Below are positions 9,401 to 16,360 of a DNA stretch of 64,000 nt, piece after piece. Position 1 is the stretch's first letter; each line of letters starts with the position of its first letter. The DNA lies in the NCBI RefSeq assembly GCF_014205275.1, contig NZ_JACHND010000001.1, positions 4,712,001 to 4,776,000 on the forward strand. The letters run 5' to 3'. The notes under the pieces were generated by a model that worked only from the letters and a program-made list of their open reading frames with translations, was not told the DNA's origin and made no database searches. Origin of the DNA: Sphaerisporangium siamense (lineage in GTDB: Bacteria > Actinomycetota > Actinomycetes > Streptosporangiales > Streptosporangiaceae). The translations under genes and the position numbers were made by a program.

Positions 9401-9596
9401 CGTGAAGATCGACATCAGGCTGACCCCATCCTTCGCCCTCGGATTACGGGTCGGCGACAACGGGGACTCGATCTCGCTCGAACTGGCCTTCCTCCCCGCC
9501 TTGGTCCCACGAGAGCGCGCGGAGCTCCTCATGCGGGAGATCGAAGGAGCGATCACCAGAGCGGCGTGCCTCCTTACCACTGGAGCCGCCCGATGA
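6417..9596 (+). CDS. Nonribosomal peptide synthetase, A-PCP-C, predicted proline-like specificity
   Basis: The product has 1059 residues from ATG 6417; AGAGG at 6404-6408 supports this start over GTG 6339. The adenylation domain (about 20-510) shows FTSGSTGRPKG, NQYGPTE, YRTGD and a final K in SDKVDRR. The carrier domain has FDLGGDSL with Ser about 557 as phosphopantetheine site. A condensation domain (about 620-1059) follows, with DHIVFDG (catalytic His about 754). Hand-aligned to GrsA, the ten-residue code reads D-V-Q-F-I-A-Q-V-V-K. This is close to known proline codes and differs mainly at the Q where His is usual. There is no thioesterase; a terminal C domain implies transfer to a soluble amine or another carrier. 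It is first of eight co-directional genes and overlaps the next by ATGA. Confidence 0.93.
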   Translation: MVVDPAGFVLSGVSRPTSAGNVVELVVRAVAEHPAAVAVRDGDHVLTYAQLAGRAAGFGRMLREELGMGGMRVGLALQRGIPQQIAVLSVLAAGACYVPLDPALPAGRLEMMIEDAGLGLIVVDEAYAGPVGGCRTVVVPAVDAAGPELLGAWPADPGDTAYVLFTSGSTGRPKGVAMPHHPLVNLIEWQLRDSPAGPGDRTLQFAPIGFDVSFQEIFSTWGSGGELVLIGEEDRRDPGRVLELAHRYGVSRLFLPFAALQSIAEWAVAMPGPLPVLREIITAGEQPIITPALERFVEATGDPTLANQYGPTETHVVTRSLLRGRPQDWPRVPPLGSVVDNCSVYLLDDAMNPVPAGAEGEICLAGSALADGYVVDDERTRGRFIEVRGIGRVYRTGDFGVLEAGTLLYRGRRDDQVKVSGHRVEIGEVEAALSANRSVGQVAVVPVGHGATDRHLAAFVVPRAGSVLVVEEVRAAAARVLPPYAVPRRFEVLDSLPRTRSDKVDRRALAESLAPEGVQDAAVPADLRDAVRRVWQRVLGVVSVPDDAQYFDLGGDSLTAVRLVVELNRSLARRVSVGDLLMHPRFADFVEFVQGGAGRTRFQPQEIAPAASDGTWFGVAATQSHRMNREAWRARHDLPSISNVPMAYHLTGPLDTEALSQALQWAVIAHPALRLEVDPDGRRQRLTAWSPTLRVVAVTAGFDAQTAREQALSIIQRDAETPFARCGPAYDGLLRATLVRVSEREHYLFLNADHIVFDGWSIGALNDDLSRCYASLTRGETLPAPVPDDRFLRWARTEQAWLDEELAHALEEDWRRSPWAVADPAAVLLFPEPAPGPAEDFAAEELIRRRLGPEPTRTLQAVSRAMAQPMGSVVTALYAEAFARWSGRKEVALVSTFANRTVPDAERSVGFFANNIPVFLGNVHGLPLQELIRRSAQEVGRAAQREAVPLPFWFGTLLPGHRDLAGYARFLFLNVRGQDREGSGDLRLPGVTSTPVKIDIRLTPSFALGLRVGDNGDSISLELAFLPALVPRERAELLMREIEGAITRAACLLTTGAAR

Positions 9597-10648
9597 AGCT
9601 CCTCACGTTCGACGATCTCGCCGGGCACGAGGACTGGCAGCGTCTGTGGGCCGCTGATCCGCTGCAGCACGCGAATTACACCGTCACCGGCCTGGCCGCG
9701 GGATCCAGGCATTACACGCGCCTGTACTACCTTCCCGCGGAACACGACGTCAGCCGGTATCGGGCCTCGGCTGAGGTCTTCCTGCCGCGGCACGCGCTGG
9801 TGATGGGCCCCGACGGGCCGGTGGCCGGGACGCCCGTCACCGTCGAGGTCCTGGACGGCCGTACCCGGCTGTCCGCCTACGGGCGCCCGCTCTACCTCGT
9901 CCAGGATCCGGCGGCGCCGCCCCGGGCACGCAAGCGCGCCGCCGAGCTGATCTATAGGCATCTCCAGGAGGTGGCCGCGGCCCACGACGCCGAGCGATGG
10001 CACCTGCGGGACCACCTCACGGACGGGGCGATCTCGCCGCTGACCGAGGTCGTCCTGAGGAACGGCGGCGTCAGCAGGCATCACCTCACCCAGATGGTCG
10101 ACCTGACCCTGCCCGAGGAGGAACGCCGGGCGGAGCTGAGGAAGAACTTCCAGCGGATCCTCCGCAAGCCGCCCGCCCGCCTGGACCTCGCGGTGGTGAC
10201 CGGCGCCGAGGTCACGCCGGACGATCTCGAGCAGTTCGCGCGGCTACAGCTGGCTTTCTACGGCAAGGGGATGCGATCGCAGGAGTCCTGGGACGCCATC
10301 CGCGCCTCCGTCCTCGCGGATGAGGCGTTCCTGGTGATCGGGCGAAGAGACGGCCGCGTGGTGACCATCGCCTACTTCGCGGTCTCGCCTGGGTACTGCC
10401 TGTACGTGTCGGGGGTGAACGAGAGGGGCGGCGCGGGCGACGGGCTCAGCCACCACGTGCTCTGGCGGGCGATGCGGCACGCGGAGCGGCTCGGCTGCCG
10501 GTACTTCGAGCTCGGCGAAGTGCTCCATCCGGGCGACCACCCGGACCTGGACGAGAAGTTCCTGAGCATCGGCCACTTCAAAGCCGGATTCAGCAACATG
10601 ACGGTGCTCCGTTTGGACGTCTTCTCCGCCCCGCTGGGTCGCGGGTGA
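9593..10648 (+). CDS. FemAB/GNAT-fold aminoacyl transferase-like protein
   Basis: The product has 351 residues from ATG 9593, overlapping the NRPS stop as ATGA. The C-terminal half has the FemAB/BioF2-like GNAT pattern. It includes RKNFQRILRK, a strand pair around VVTIAYFAVSPGYCLYVSGV, the helix LSHHVLWRAMRHAERLGCRYFELGE and a closing FLSIGHFKAGF, which matches the typical FKxGF end of this fold. Fem proteins transfer amino acids from aminoacyl-tRNA to peptidoglycan precursors. Relatives in antibiotic operons (the pacidamycin PacB type) add an aminoacyl-tRNA residue to a carrier-bound intermediate. Next to a one-module NRPS, a peptide-bond-forming role is the best inference. A simple N-acyltransferase using acyl-CoA is the alternative. 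Confidence 0.75.
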   Translation: MKLLTFDDLAGHEDWQRLWAADPLQHANYTVTGLAAGSRHYTRLYYLPAEHDVSRYRASAEVFLPRHALVMGPDGPVAGTPVTVEVLDGRTRLSAYGRPLYLVQDPAAPPRARKRAAELIYRHLQEVAAAHDAERWHLRDHLTDGAISPLTEVVLRNGGVSRHHLTQMVDLTLPEEERRAELRKNFQRILRKPPARLDLAVVTGAEVTPDDLEQFARLQLAFYGKGMRSQESWDAIRASVLADEAFLVIGRRDGRVVTIAYFAVSPGYCLYVSGVNERGGAGDGLSHHVLWRAMRHAERLGCRYFELGEVLHPGDHPDLDEKFLSIGHFKAGFSNMTVLRLDVFSAPLGRG

Positions 10649-11853
10649 GGAAGGGAGGGCCTGAGCGGCTTCTTTATGCCGTCGTCCTGGTCATCGCGCT
10701 GGGCACCGGGATGTTCACGGTGGGGAGCACGCTGTTCTTCGTGCAGGTCCTCGGGTTCAGCCCGGTCCGGATGGGTCTCGGACTGACCATCGCCGCCGTG
10801 CTGGGGCTGCTGGTCAGCGTGCCGCTGACCCGCCTGGTCAACGGCCGGTCTCTGCGGACGGCTTACCTGCAGCTCCTCCTGGTCCAGGCGGTGAGCTTGT
10901 TCCTGCTGCCGCAGACCCGCTCGTTCGGGCTGTTCATCGCGATCATGACGGTGAACGCGATCGGCGCCAAGACCGCACGGGCGGTGAACAACGCGTTGAT
11001 CGGCCACATGGCCGGCCCCCGCAGGCTCGAAGTGCGAGCGGTGGCCAGGTCGCTCAACAACTTCGGGACGGCCGCCGGTGCTCTGCTGTCGAGCGCCGCG
11101 GTCGCCGACGACGGCGACCGCGCCTACGAGCTGCTCATCCTGGCCAACGCCTGTACCTTGCTGCTGGCCGCGGCGCTGGTGCTCGGTCTCCGATCCATCG
11201 GCCGGATGTCGCGCTCCGCGACCCCCTCCGGCTCCGCGCTGCGGGACACCCGGTACCGCACGGTGACGCTCATCGACGCCGTCATGTGCCTGGAGTACTT
11301 CGTGATCACCCTGGTACTCCCACTGTGGGTCGTCGGGCACACGAACGCGCCGAAGGTCGTCATCCCGTTCCTGTTCGTCCTGAACATGATCATGGTGGCG
11401 CTGCTTCAGCTACCGATCTCGAGGAGAGTGCGGGACGTCGCCAAGGCCGCACGCTGCCTGCGGATCTCCGGAGTCGTGTTCTTCGGCAGTCTCGCCCTCC
11501 TGGCGGCCGCCGCGTCCGCGGGCCCGGTCCTCGCCGTCGGGCTGCTCTTCCTCGGCGTGGCCGTGCACACGGTCGGCGAGATCTTCCACGCCGCCGGCGC
11601 CTCCGAGCTGAGCTACGGCTTGGCCCCGCCCGACCGCCTCACCGAATACCAGGGCGTCTTCGGGCTGGGGATGGGAACCGCCGAAGTCCTCGCCCCCTAC
11701 GCCTTGGCAGTCGTCTGCCTCCAGGACGGCCGGCTCGGCTGGCTGGGCTGGCTCGGCCTCGGGCTCGTGCTCACCTGTGCCGGGTGGGTCTCACCACTGG
11801 TGCTCCGCACTCGATCGCTCCATCCCCCATTGCTGGTCAACGAGGAGAAGTGA
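10645..11853 (+). CDS. MFS-type transporter, probable product exporter
   Basis: This 402-residue membrane protein starts at GTG 10645, overlapping the previous stop as GTGA. About twelve hydrophobic segments can be traced, beginning LLYAVVLVIALGTGMF and ending LGWLGWLGLGLVLTCAGW. Polar loops between segments 2 and 3 (PLTRLVNGRSLRTAY) resemble the major facilitator signature position. Placement inside the biosynthetic operon suggests export of the product and self-protection; the substrate cannot be read from the sequence. Confidence 0.85.
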   Translation: MRKGGPERLLYAVVLVIALGTGMFTVGSTLFFVQVLGFSPVRMGLGLTIAAVLGLLVSVPLTRLVNGRSLRTAYLQLLLVQAVSLFLLPQTRSFGLFIAIMTVNAIGAKTARAVNNALIGHMAGPRRLEVRAVARSLNNFGTAAGALLSSAAVADDGDRAYELLILANACTLLLAAALVLGLRSIGRMSRSATPSGSALRDTRYRTVTLIDAVMCLEYFVITLVLPLWVVGHTNAPKVVIPFLFVLNMIMVALLQLPISRRVRDVAKAARCLRISGVVFFGSLALLAAAASAGPVLAVGLLFLGVAVHTVGEIFHAAGASELSYGLAPPDRLTEYQGVFGLGMGTAEVLAPYALAVVCLQDGRLGWLGWLGLGLVLTCAGWVSPLVLRTRSLHPPLLVNEEK

Positions 11854-11857
11854 TCTT

Positions 11858-13600
11858 TTGGGAACGCTCAAGACCGAAGGTTTCGCCAAGCTCGTCGAGA
11901 TGGTCGCACAGGAGGCCGCGGCCGAACGCCTTGTGCGCGACGCGGCCATGCACGCCGCGACCCTCGGCGAACGACTTGCCGTAGAGGTGGCCCTGGGCGC
12001 GCTCAGCAGGCATGAGGCTTTCGTGCTCCACGCCGCGGAGAAGGCCGGCGCCCAGATGGGCCCCGTGGGTCCGGGAGAAAGCCTGGCACTGACCTCCACC
12101 GGCCGCCTGCGGATCCTCCGTGCCGGTGAACCTGAGGAGGAGGGCGTCCTGACGATCGGGCGTATCGAATGGGGCGCCGCCCGGCCCGCCTCGCTCGACC
12201 AAGAGTGCGATGAGGCGCTGCGGCGGGACGCCGACGAGATCGGCGCCGTCGCCGACTGGCTGCGATCCCGTCCCGCGGGCGAGGCGCAGCGGATGGTCGC
12301 CGGCCTTCAGACGCTGCTCAGCCACGTCGGCCCCATGCGGGTCTACATCGGACCGCACTGCTACACCAACTTGGGAAGGGCGAGCAACCTGGTGGGCAAG
12401 TCACTGGCGGTCGGCTCCGACAGGTGCCGGCTGAGTCGGCTGGCCGACGTGCCGGTCGCTCAGTGGCCGCCCGAGGACGCGTGCTTCGTCGTCCTGATGA
12501 CCGCGCTGATCGGTTCAGGGACGCCGTCGCGTACTGAGGAGATGAGCGGGACCCAGCTGATGCCGGGACGTCTTGAGGCGTTCATCCGCGACCGGATCGC
12601 GGCCTATGACGGGTCGGTGCCGCGGGAGACGGATGAACTGGCGCTCGTGGATCGGCTGTTCGCGCTGTCCGCGCAGGCCAGGGAGCTCCGCCCCGGCAAG
12701 CTTCGCGGATGGCCGCCGTTCTACCGCACGGTGCAGTCGATGACCATCCACAAGCAGGAGCACTTGTTCACCGTGCCCGTCACCGCCGTGGACCTGCCCG
12801 GAGCCTTCGTGGAGAAGCTCATGTGGCTGCTTCCCGGCACCGACGTCGCCGGGACGAGCGACTGGGAGAGCGCCTGGACCGCCCACGCCGTGCGAGCCCA
12901 CGAGAACGCCCGTGACGCCGCCTTCACCACTCATTTCGAGCAGGTGGTCCATGATCTGGTGGAGGCCGGTACGGAGGCGACGGTCTCACATGTCGGGATG
13001 TCGCGGGGGCCCCGCGACATGGCCGAGTTATCGCGGCAGATCGCGGCGGGCAGCACCGTGCCGGGGCACTGGAAGACGAGCGACTACTACTGCTGCGTGG
13101 TCCCGAGCCGGGACTTCGGCCGGCGGTTCGCCGACAACGGCGTGCCCGAGGAGCTGACGCAGGTGGTGCGAGCCATCGCGGCCCGCATGCGCTGGAACGG
13201 CTGGCATTTCATGCCGCACGCCAGCGGCGTCGGCGACGACCCGAGCTTCGCCGACCGAGACTGGTTCTACGCGCCGACCATGCCGGACGTCACCGAATGG
13301 ACGTCGCACCACCATCAGGGCCATGTGGCGAACGGGGTACGCCACGCGATCCGCGTCCCGTTCCCGCTGACTCTCGCGGGCGCGTCTCGGCCCGGCATCC
13401 ACGACTTCAGGCTGATGCGCACGGACGGTGATCCGTATACGCTCCAAGATTTCCGCGCGGCCGTTGCGATCGGTCAGGTACTCCGCGGCCTGTACCAGTC
13501 CTACGCCTCACAGGTCGACGCGGGCGGGCGTGCTCTAGTGATCAGCGATTTCGACAACCGGTGGTATCAGAGGCGGTTCACCGCCGCCGCTTTGGTCTGA
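11858..13600 (+). CDS. Unrecognised 580-residue protein of the NRPS operon
   Basis: The start is TTG 11858: GAGGAGAAG at 11842-11850 is correctly spaced and the frame follows the MFS stop by four bases. I recognise no family. The first 130 residues are helical (VEMVAQEAAAERLVRDAAMH, then SRHEAFVLHAAEKAG). The remainder is mixed alpha/beta. The most distinctive part is near the C-terminus: YYCCVVPSRDF, then RWNGWHFMPHASG, DRDWFYAPTMPD and SHHHQGHVANGVRHAIRVPFP. The cluster of His, Asp and aromatic residues could bind a metal or form an active site. Its central place in the operon implies a dedicated step of the pathway. No signal peptide or membrane segment is visible. Confidence 0.85.
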   Translation: MGTLKTEGFAKLVEMVAQEAAAERLVRDAAMHAATLGERLAVEVALGALSRHEAFVLHAAEKAGAQMGPVGPGESLALTSTGRLRILRAGEPEEEGVLTIGRIEWGAARPASLDQECDEALRRDADEIGAVADWLRSRPAGEAQRMVAGLQTLLSHVGPMRVYIGPHCYTNLGRASNLVGKSLAVGSDRCRLSRLADVPVAQWPPEDACFVVLMTALIGSGTPSRTEEMSGTQLMPGRLEAFIRDRIAAYDGSVPRETDELALVDRLFALSAQARELRPGKLRGWPPFYRTVQSMTIHKQEHLFTVPVTAVDLPGAFVEKLMWLLPGTDVAGTSDWESAWTAHAVRAHENARDAAFTTHFEQVVHDLVEAGTEATVSHVGMSRGPRDMAELSRQIAAGSTVPGHWKTSDYYCCVVPSRDFGRRFADNGVPEELTQVVRAIAARMRWNGWHFMPHASGVGDDPSFADRDWFYAPTMPDVTEWTSHHHQGHVANGVRHAIRVPFPLTLAGASRPGIHDFRLMRTDGDPYTLQDFRAAVAIGQVLRGLYQSYASQVDAGGRALVISDFDNRWYQRRFTAAALV

Positions 13601-13619
13601 CAGGAAAGGTTCCACCAGC

Positions 13620-14795
13620 ATGACCAGTACCCGGCCGGCAGTCCTCTTCATGGGGCTGCGCCGTCCAAGCCTCGAGTGGAAAGCCGAGATCGAGGCAGCG
13701 CTAGGCCGCGACCACGACGTCTTCGTGCACTCGGACGCCTCCCTTGACCGGATCGGCCTCCCGGAGGAGCAGATCGCGAAGTTCTTCATGGCCGACTCCG
13801 TCGATGCGATCGCCGCGCAGAGCGTCGAGCGGATGCGCGCCGCCGGCCGCGTCCCGTCCTCGGTCGTCTGCTGGGGCGACCGCTACATCCGCGTCACCGC
13901 CCTGATCGCCGAGACCCTGGGGCTGAGGGGCGTGGGCCCGCAGGCCGCGCTCGTCTGCGGGGACAAGGCCGCACAGCGCCACGTTCTGGATCCCCATGGC
14001 CTCAACCCCCCCTGGCGGCGTGGGACCACGGTCGAGGAACTGCGGGCGGCGATCGACGAACTCGGCATGCCGCTGATCTTCAAGCCGGCCCACTCCTCGG
14101 GCGGCAAAGGCACCGCTCTGATCGACGAGGGCACCGACATGGACGCGCTGCTCGCCGCCACCACGTCCAACTACGTCGAGTCCAGCGCTTTCGTCGTCGA
14201 ACGTTACGTCGAGGGCAGCGAGCACTCCGTCACCGGTCTCGTCCGCGATGGGCAGGTGGTGACCCTGGCGGTCGCCGACAAGTTCCTGGACGAGGCGGGC
14301 CTGAGCACGGTGGCCACGCTGGTCCCGTCGGCGCTCGCCCCCTGGGAGGCGGAGCGGTTGCACGAGGCGGCCAGGACGGCTGTGCGGGCGGTGGGCATCC
14401 GGGACGGCGGCTTCCACGTGGACCTCCGCCTCGGACCGGACGGCCCGGTCGTCCTGGAGGTCGGCGCCCGCCTGGGCGGAGACCTGATCAACTCCCATCT
14501 CGTCCCGCTGGCGACCGATGGCCGCGTTCAGCCGTACCGGGAACTGCTCGGCGTGCTGAACGGAGAACCTCTGCCGGAACCCGCCCCGGCGACGGCCAAA
14601 GCGGCGATGGTCATCGTCCCGGTGCCCGACGGAGGGGTGGAGCGCTCGCTGGAACGCGTGGCCGGGCACCCACTCGTCACCATGGCCACGGATTGGACGA
14701 ATCCCGGGAAGCCCGCGATCGCCGTTGTCACCATGCTGGACGACCATGAGGTACCGGTCGTGGCCAAGAGCCTGCGCGCCTGGATCGAAGCGTAG
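13620..14795 (+). CDS. ATP-grasp carboxylate-amine ligase
   Basis: The product has 391 residues from ATG 13620, with GGAAAGG upstream. It shows the ATP-grasp layout: an N-terminal preATP-grasp half with VCWGDRYIRVTALIAE, the nucleotide-binding loop HSSGGKGTALI, then VERYVEGSEHSV, and the metal-binding end VLEVGARLGGDLINSHLVPL. That last segment resembles L-amino acid ligases such as BacD and DdaF types. These enzymes activate a carboxylate as acyl phosphate and join it to an amine. Within the operon it probably forms an amide, peptide or gamma-glutamyl bond in the product or a protected precursor. The next gene starts directly after the stop, so the two are likely coupled. Confidence 0.88.
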   Translation: MTSTRPAVLFMGLRRPSLEWKAEIEAALGRDHDVFVHSDASLDRIGLPEEQIAKFFMADSVDAIAAQSVERMRAAGRVPSSVVCWGDRYIRVTALIAETLGLRGVGPQAALVCGDKAAQRHVLDPHGLNPPWRRGTTVEELRAAIDELGMPLIFKPAHSSGGKGTALIDEGTDMDALLAATTSNYVESSAFVVERYVEGSEHSVTGLVRDGQVVTLAVADKFLDEAGLSTVATLVPSALAPWEAERLHEAARTAVRAVGIRDGGFHVDLRLGPDGPVVLEVGARLGGDLINSHLVPLATDGRVQPYRELLGVLNGEPLPEPAPATAKAAMVIVPVPDGGVERSLERVAGHPLVTMATDWTNPGKPAIAVVTMLDDHEVPVVAKSLRAWIEA

Positions 14796-15551
14796 ATGGG
14801 CCGGCCGATCGTCGGGGTGCTGGCCTGCCGCAAACGACGCCCCAACGGGACCAGTTACTCACGGGTCAACGACGTGGTGACCGCCGGCCTGCTCGAGCAC
14901 GCCGGGGTACTCCCCGTGCTCATCCCCGCGGTCGGTGCGGAGGTCATCGGCGGGGTGGTCGCCGGCCTGGACGGACTGGTGCTGCCCGGGAGCGGGTCCT
15001 ATGTCCATCCTGCGTTGTACGGTCGCCCGGACGCCGAGGTCCCCGGCCGTGAATACGACCTCGGCCGGGACGAGGTCGCCATGGCGCTTCTGCGCGCCGC
15101 ACACGAGGTCCCCGGTCTCCCGGTCCTCGGCAGCTGCCGGGGCATGCAGGAGCTCGCCGTTCATGCGGGATGCGTCCTGGAGGACCTGGCCGGCGAGTCG
15201 GCGGGCGTACACAGGCACGTACCCGCGGAGGGCGGCGACCGGTGGGCCGAGGCGCACCTCGTCGAGTTCCGTCCCGGCGGGTTGTTCCAAGACGGGTGCA
15301 CCGCCCAGGTGAACTCGCAGCACTCCCAGGCGGTCGCCGCCGCGACCGGGAAGGTGCGGGTCGAGGCCGTGGCACAGGACGGTGTGATCGAGGCGCTGAG
15401 CATCGACTGGCCGGAACGCTTCGTCGTGGGAATCCAGTGGCATTTCGAGCAGCACACGGCGGACGGCCCGCTCAACCAGAGAATCCTGCAATCGTTCGGT
15501 CGCGCATGCGAGCGGCACCAGGAAGGACGACGACATGCTGAACCTGACTGA
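14796..15551 (+). CDS. Gamma-glutamyl-gamma-aminobutyrate hydrolase-like (class I amidotransferase / peptidase C26)
   Basis: The product is 251 residues, beginning at ATG 14796 directly after the ATP-grasp stop. The class-I amidotransferase fold is evident: LDGLVLPGSGSYVHP, nucleophile elbow GSCRGMQE with Cys about 114, substrate-side NSQHSQAV, and the His/Glu pair in GIQWHFEQ. The PuuD family cleaves gamma-glutamyl amides. The pairing of an ATP-grasp ligase with a PuuD-like hydrolase recalls add-then-remove gamma-glutamyl protection logic, as in putrescine utilisation. It may instead remove an acyl group from the final product. No synthase partner is visible, so glutaminase function is less likely. 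Confidence 0.85.
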   Translation: MGRPIVGVLACRKRRPNGTSYSRVNDVVTAGLLEHAGVLPVLIPAVGAEVIGGVVAGLDGLVLPGSGSYVHPALYGRPDAEVPGREYDLGRDEVAMALLRAAHEVPGLPVLGSCRGMQELAVHAGCVLEDLAGESAGVHRHVPAEGGDRWAEAHLVEFRPGGLFQDGCTAQVNSQHSQAVAAATGKVRVEAVAQDGVIEALSIDWPERFVVGIQWHFEQHTADGPLNQRILQSFGRACERHQEGRRHAEPD

Positions 15552-16359
15552 ACCGTCCATCGCGGCAGCGGTCGAGGCGGCATCGGTGGCGGTGGAAGCC
15601 GGGGCGGACGACCTGCTCTTCGTGGCCGGCTCGGTCGTGGACGGGCTGGCCAACGACAACTCCGACCTCGACCTCTATTTCCTCGGCCGGGACGGTGACG
15701 CCGTGATCGGCGCGGAGACGACCGTCCGGAAGGGAGAGAAGAGCGGGACGATCGGGGTGATCGGCGGCCGGGAGGTCAGCGTCTCGATCATCGAGCCGGC
15801 CGGGCTGTCCCGCTTACGTGCCGACTTCGGCGACTGCCTGGGCGCGCTCGGCCAAGGCGACGGCATCGTGCAGCTGGAGAGCCAGAACGACCTCAAGTTG
15901 TTGCACCGTGTGCGCACCGGCGTTCCAGTCCGGGGAGAGACGCGATTGCACTCCCTGCGTCAGGAGCTGGGCACGGACCGGCTGGCGGAGTACCTGGTCA
16001 ACGTGCACGGAGTCGCGGCGGTGAACCGGCTCGTCGACGTCGAAGGCGAACTCGCCGAAGGCGGCGAGGACTCGGCGTCGTGGATGCTCCGCGAGGCGAG
16101 TTCGCATCTCGCACGGTTCGCGCTGGCACTCGAAGGGCAGACCAACCCGGCCCCCAAGTGGCTGGTCAAGCTGCTCGGGCGGGCGCGACTCGCCCCTGCT
16201 GACCGTGCCCTCCTCCTCCGCGGCCTGCTGGAGCCGGGGCGGGAGACCAAAACGCTGCTCGACACGGTCAAGATCCGGTTGAGGGAGATGGTCCTCACGG
16301 CGCCCGATGAACTGGTCGGCCCCTATCTGCGCCGTCAAGCCGAGCGGAAACTGCCCTGA
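15535..16359 (+). CDS. Nucleotidyltransferase-fold protein (MNT/ANT type)
   Basis: The product has 274 residues from ATG 15535, overlapping the previous gene by 17 bases, with GGAAGGACG upstream. The pol-beta-like nucleotidyltransferase signature is clear near the N-terminus: AGSVVDGLANDNSDLDLYF (GS at 32-33, SDLD at 43-46). A third carboxylate may lie in the REVSVSIIEP strand. The rest is a helical bundle. Such enzymes transfer NMP to hydroxyls of small molecules, including aminoglycosides and lincosamides, or to proteins. In this operon it could build a nucleotidylated product, or inactivate it inside the producer. The sequence alone does not decide between these. Confidence 0.85.
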   Translation: MLNLTEPSIAAAVEAASVAVEAGADDLLFVAGSVVDGLANDNSDLDLYFLGRDGDAVIGAETTVRKGEKSGTIGVIGGREVSVSIIEPAGLSRLRADFGDCLGALGQGDGIVQLESQNDLKLLHRVRTGVPVRGETRLHSLRQELGTDRLAEYLVNVHGVAAVNRLVDVEGELAEGGEDSASWMLREASSHLARFALALEGQTNPAPKWLVKLLGRARLAPADRALLLRGLLEPGRETKTLLDTVKIRLREMVLTAPDELVGPYLRRQAERKLP

Positions 16360-16360
16360 G

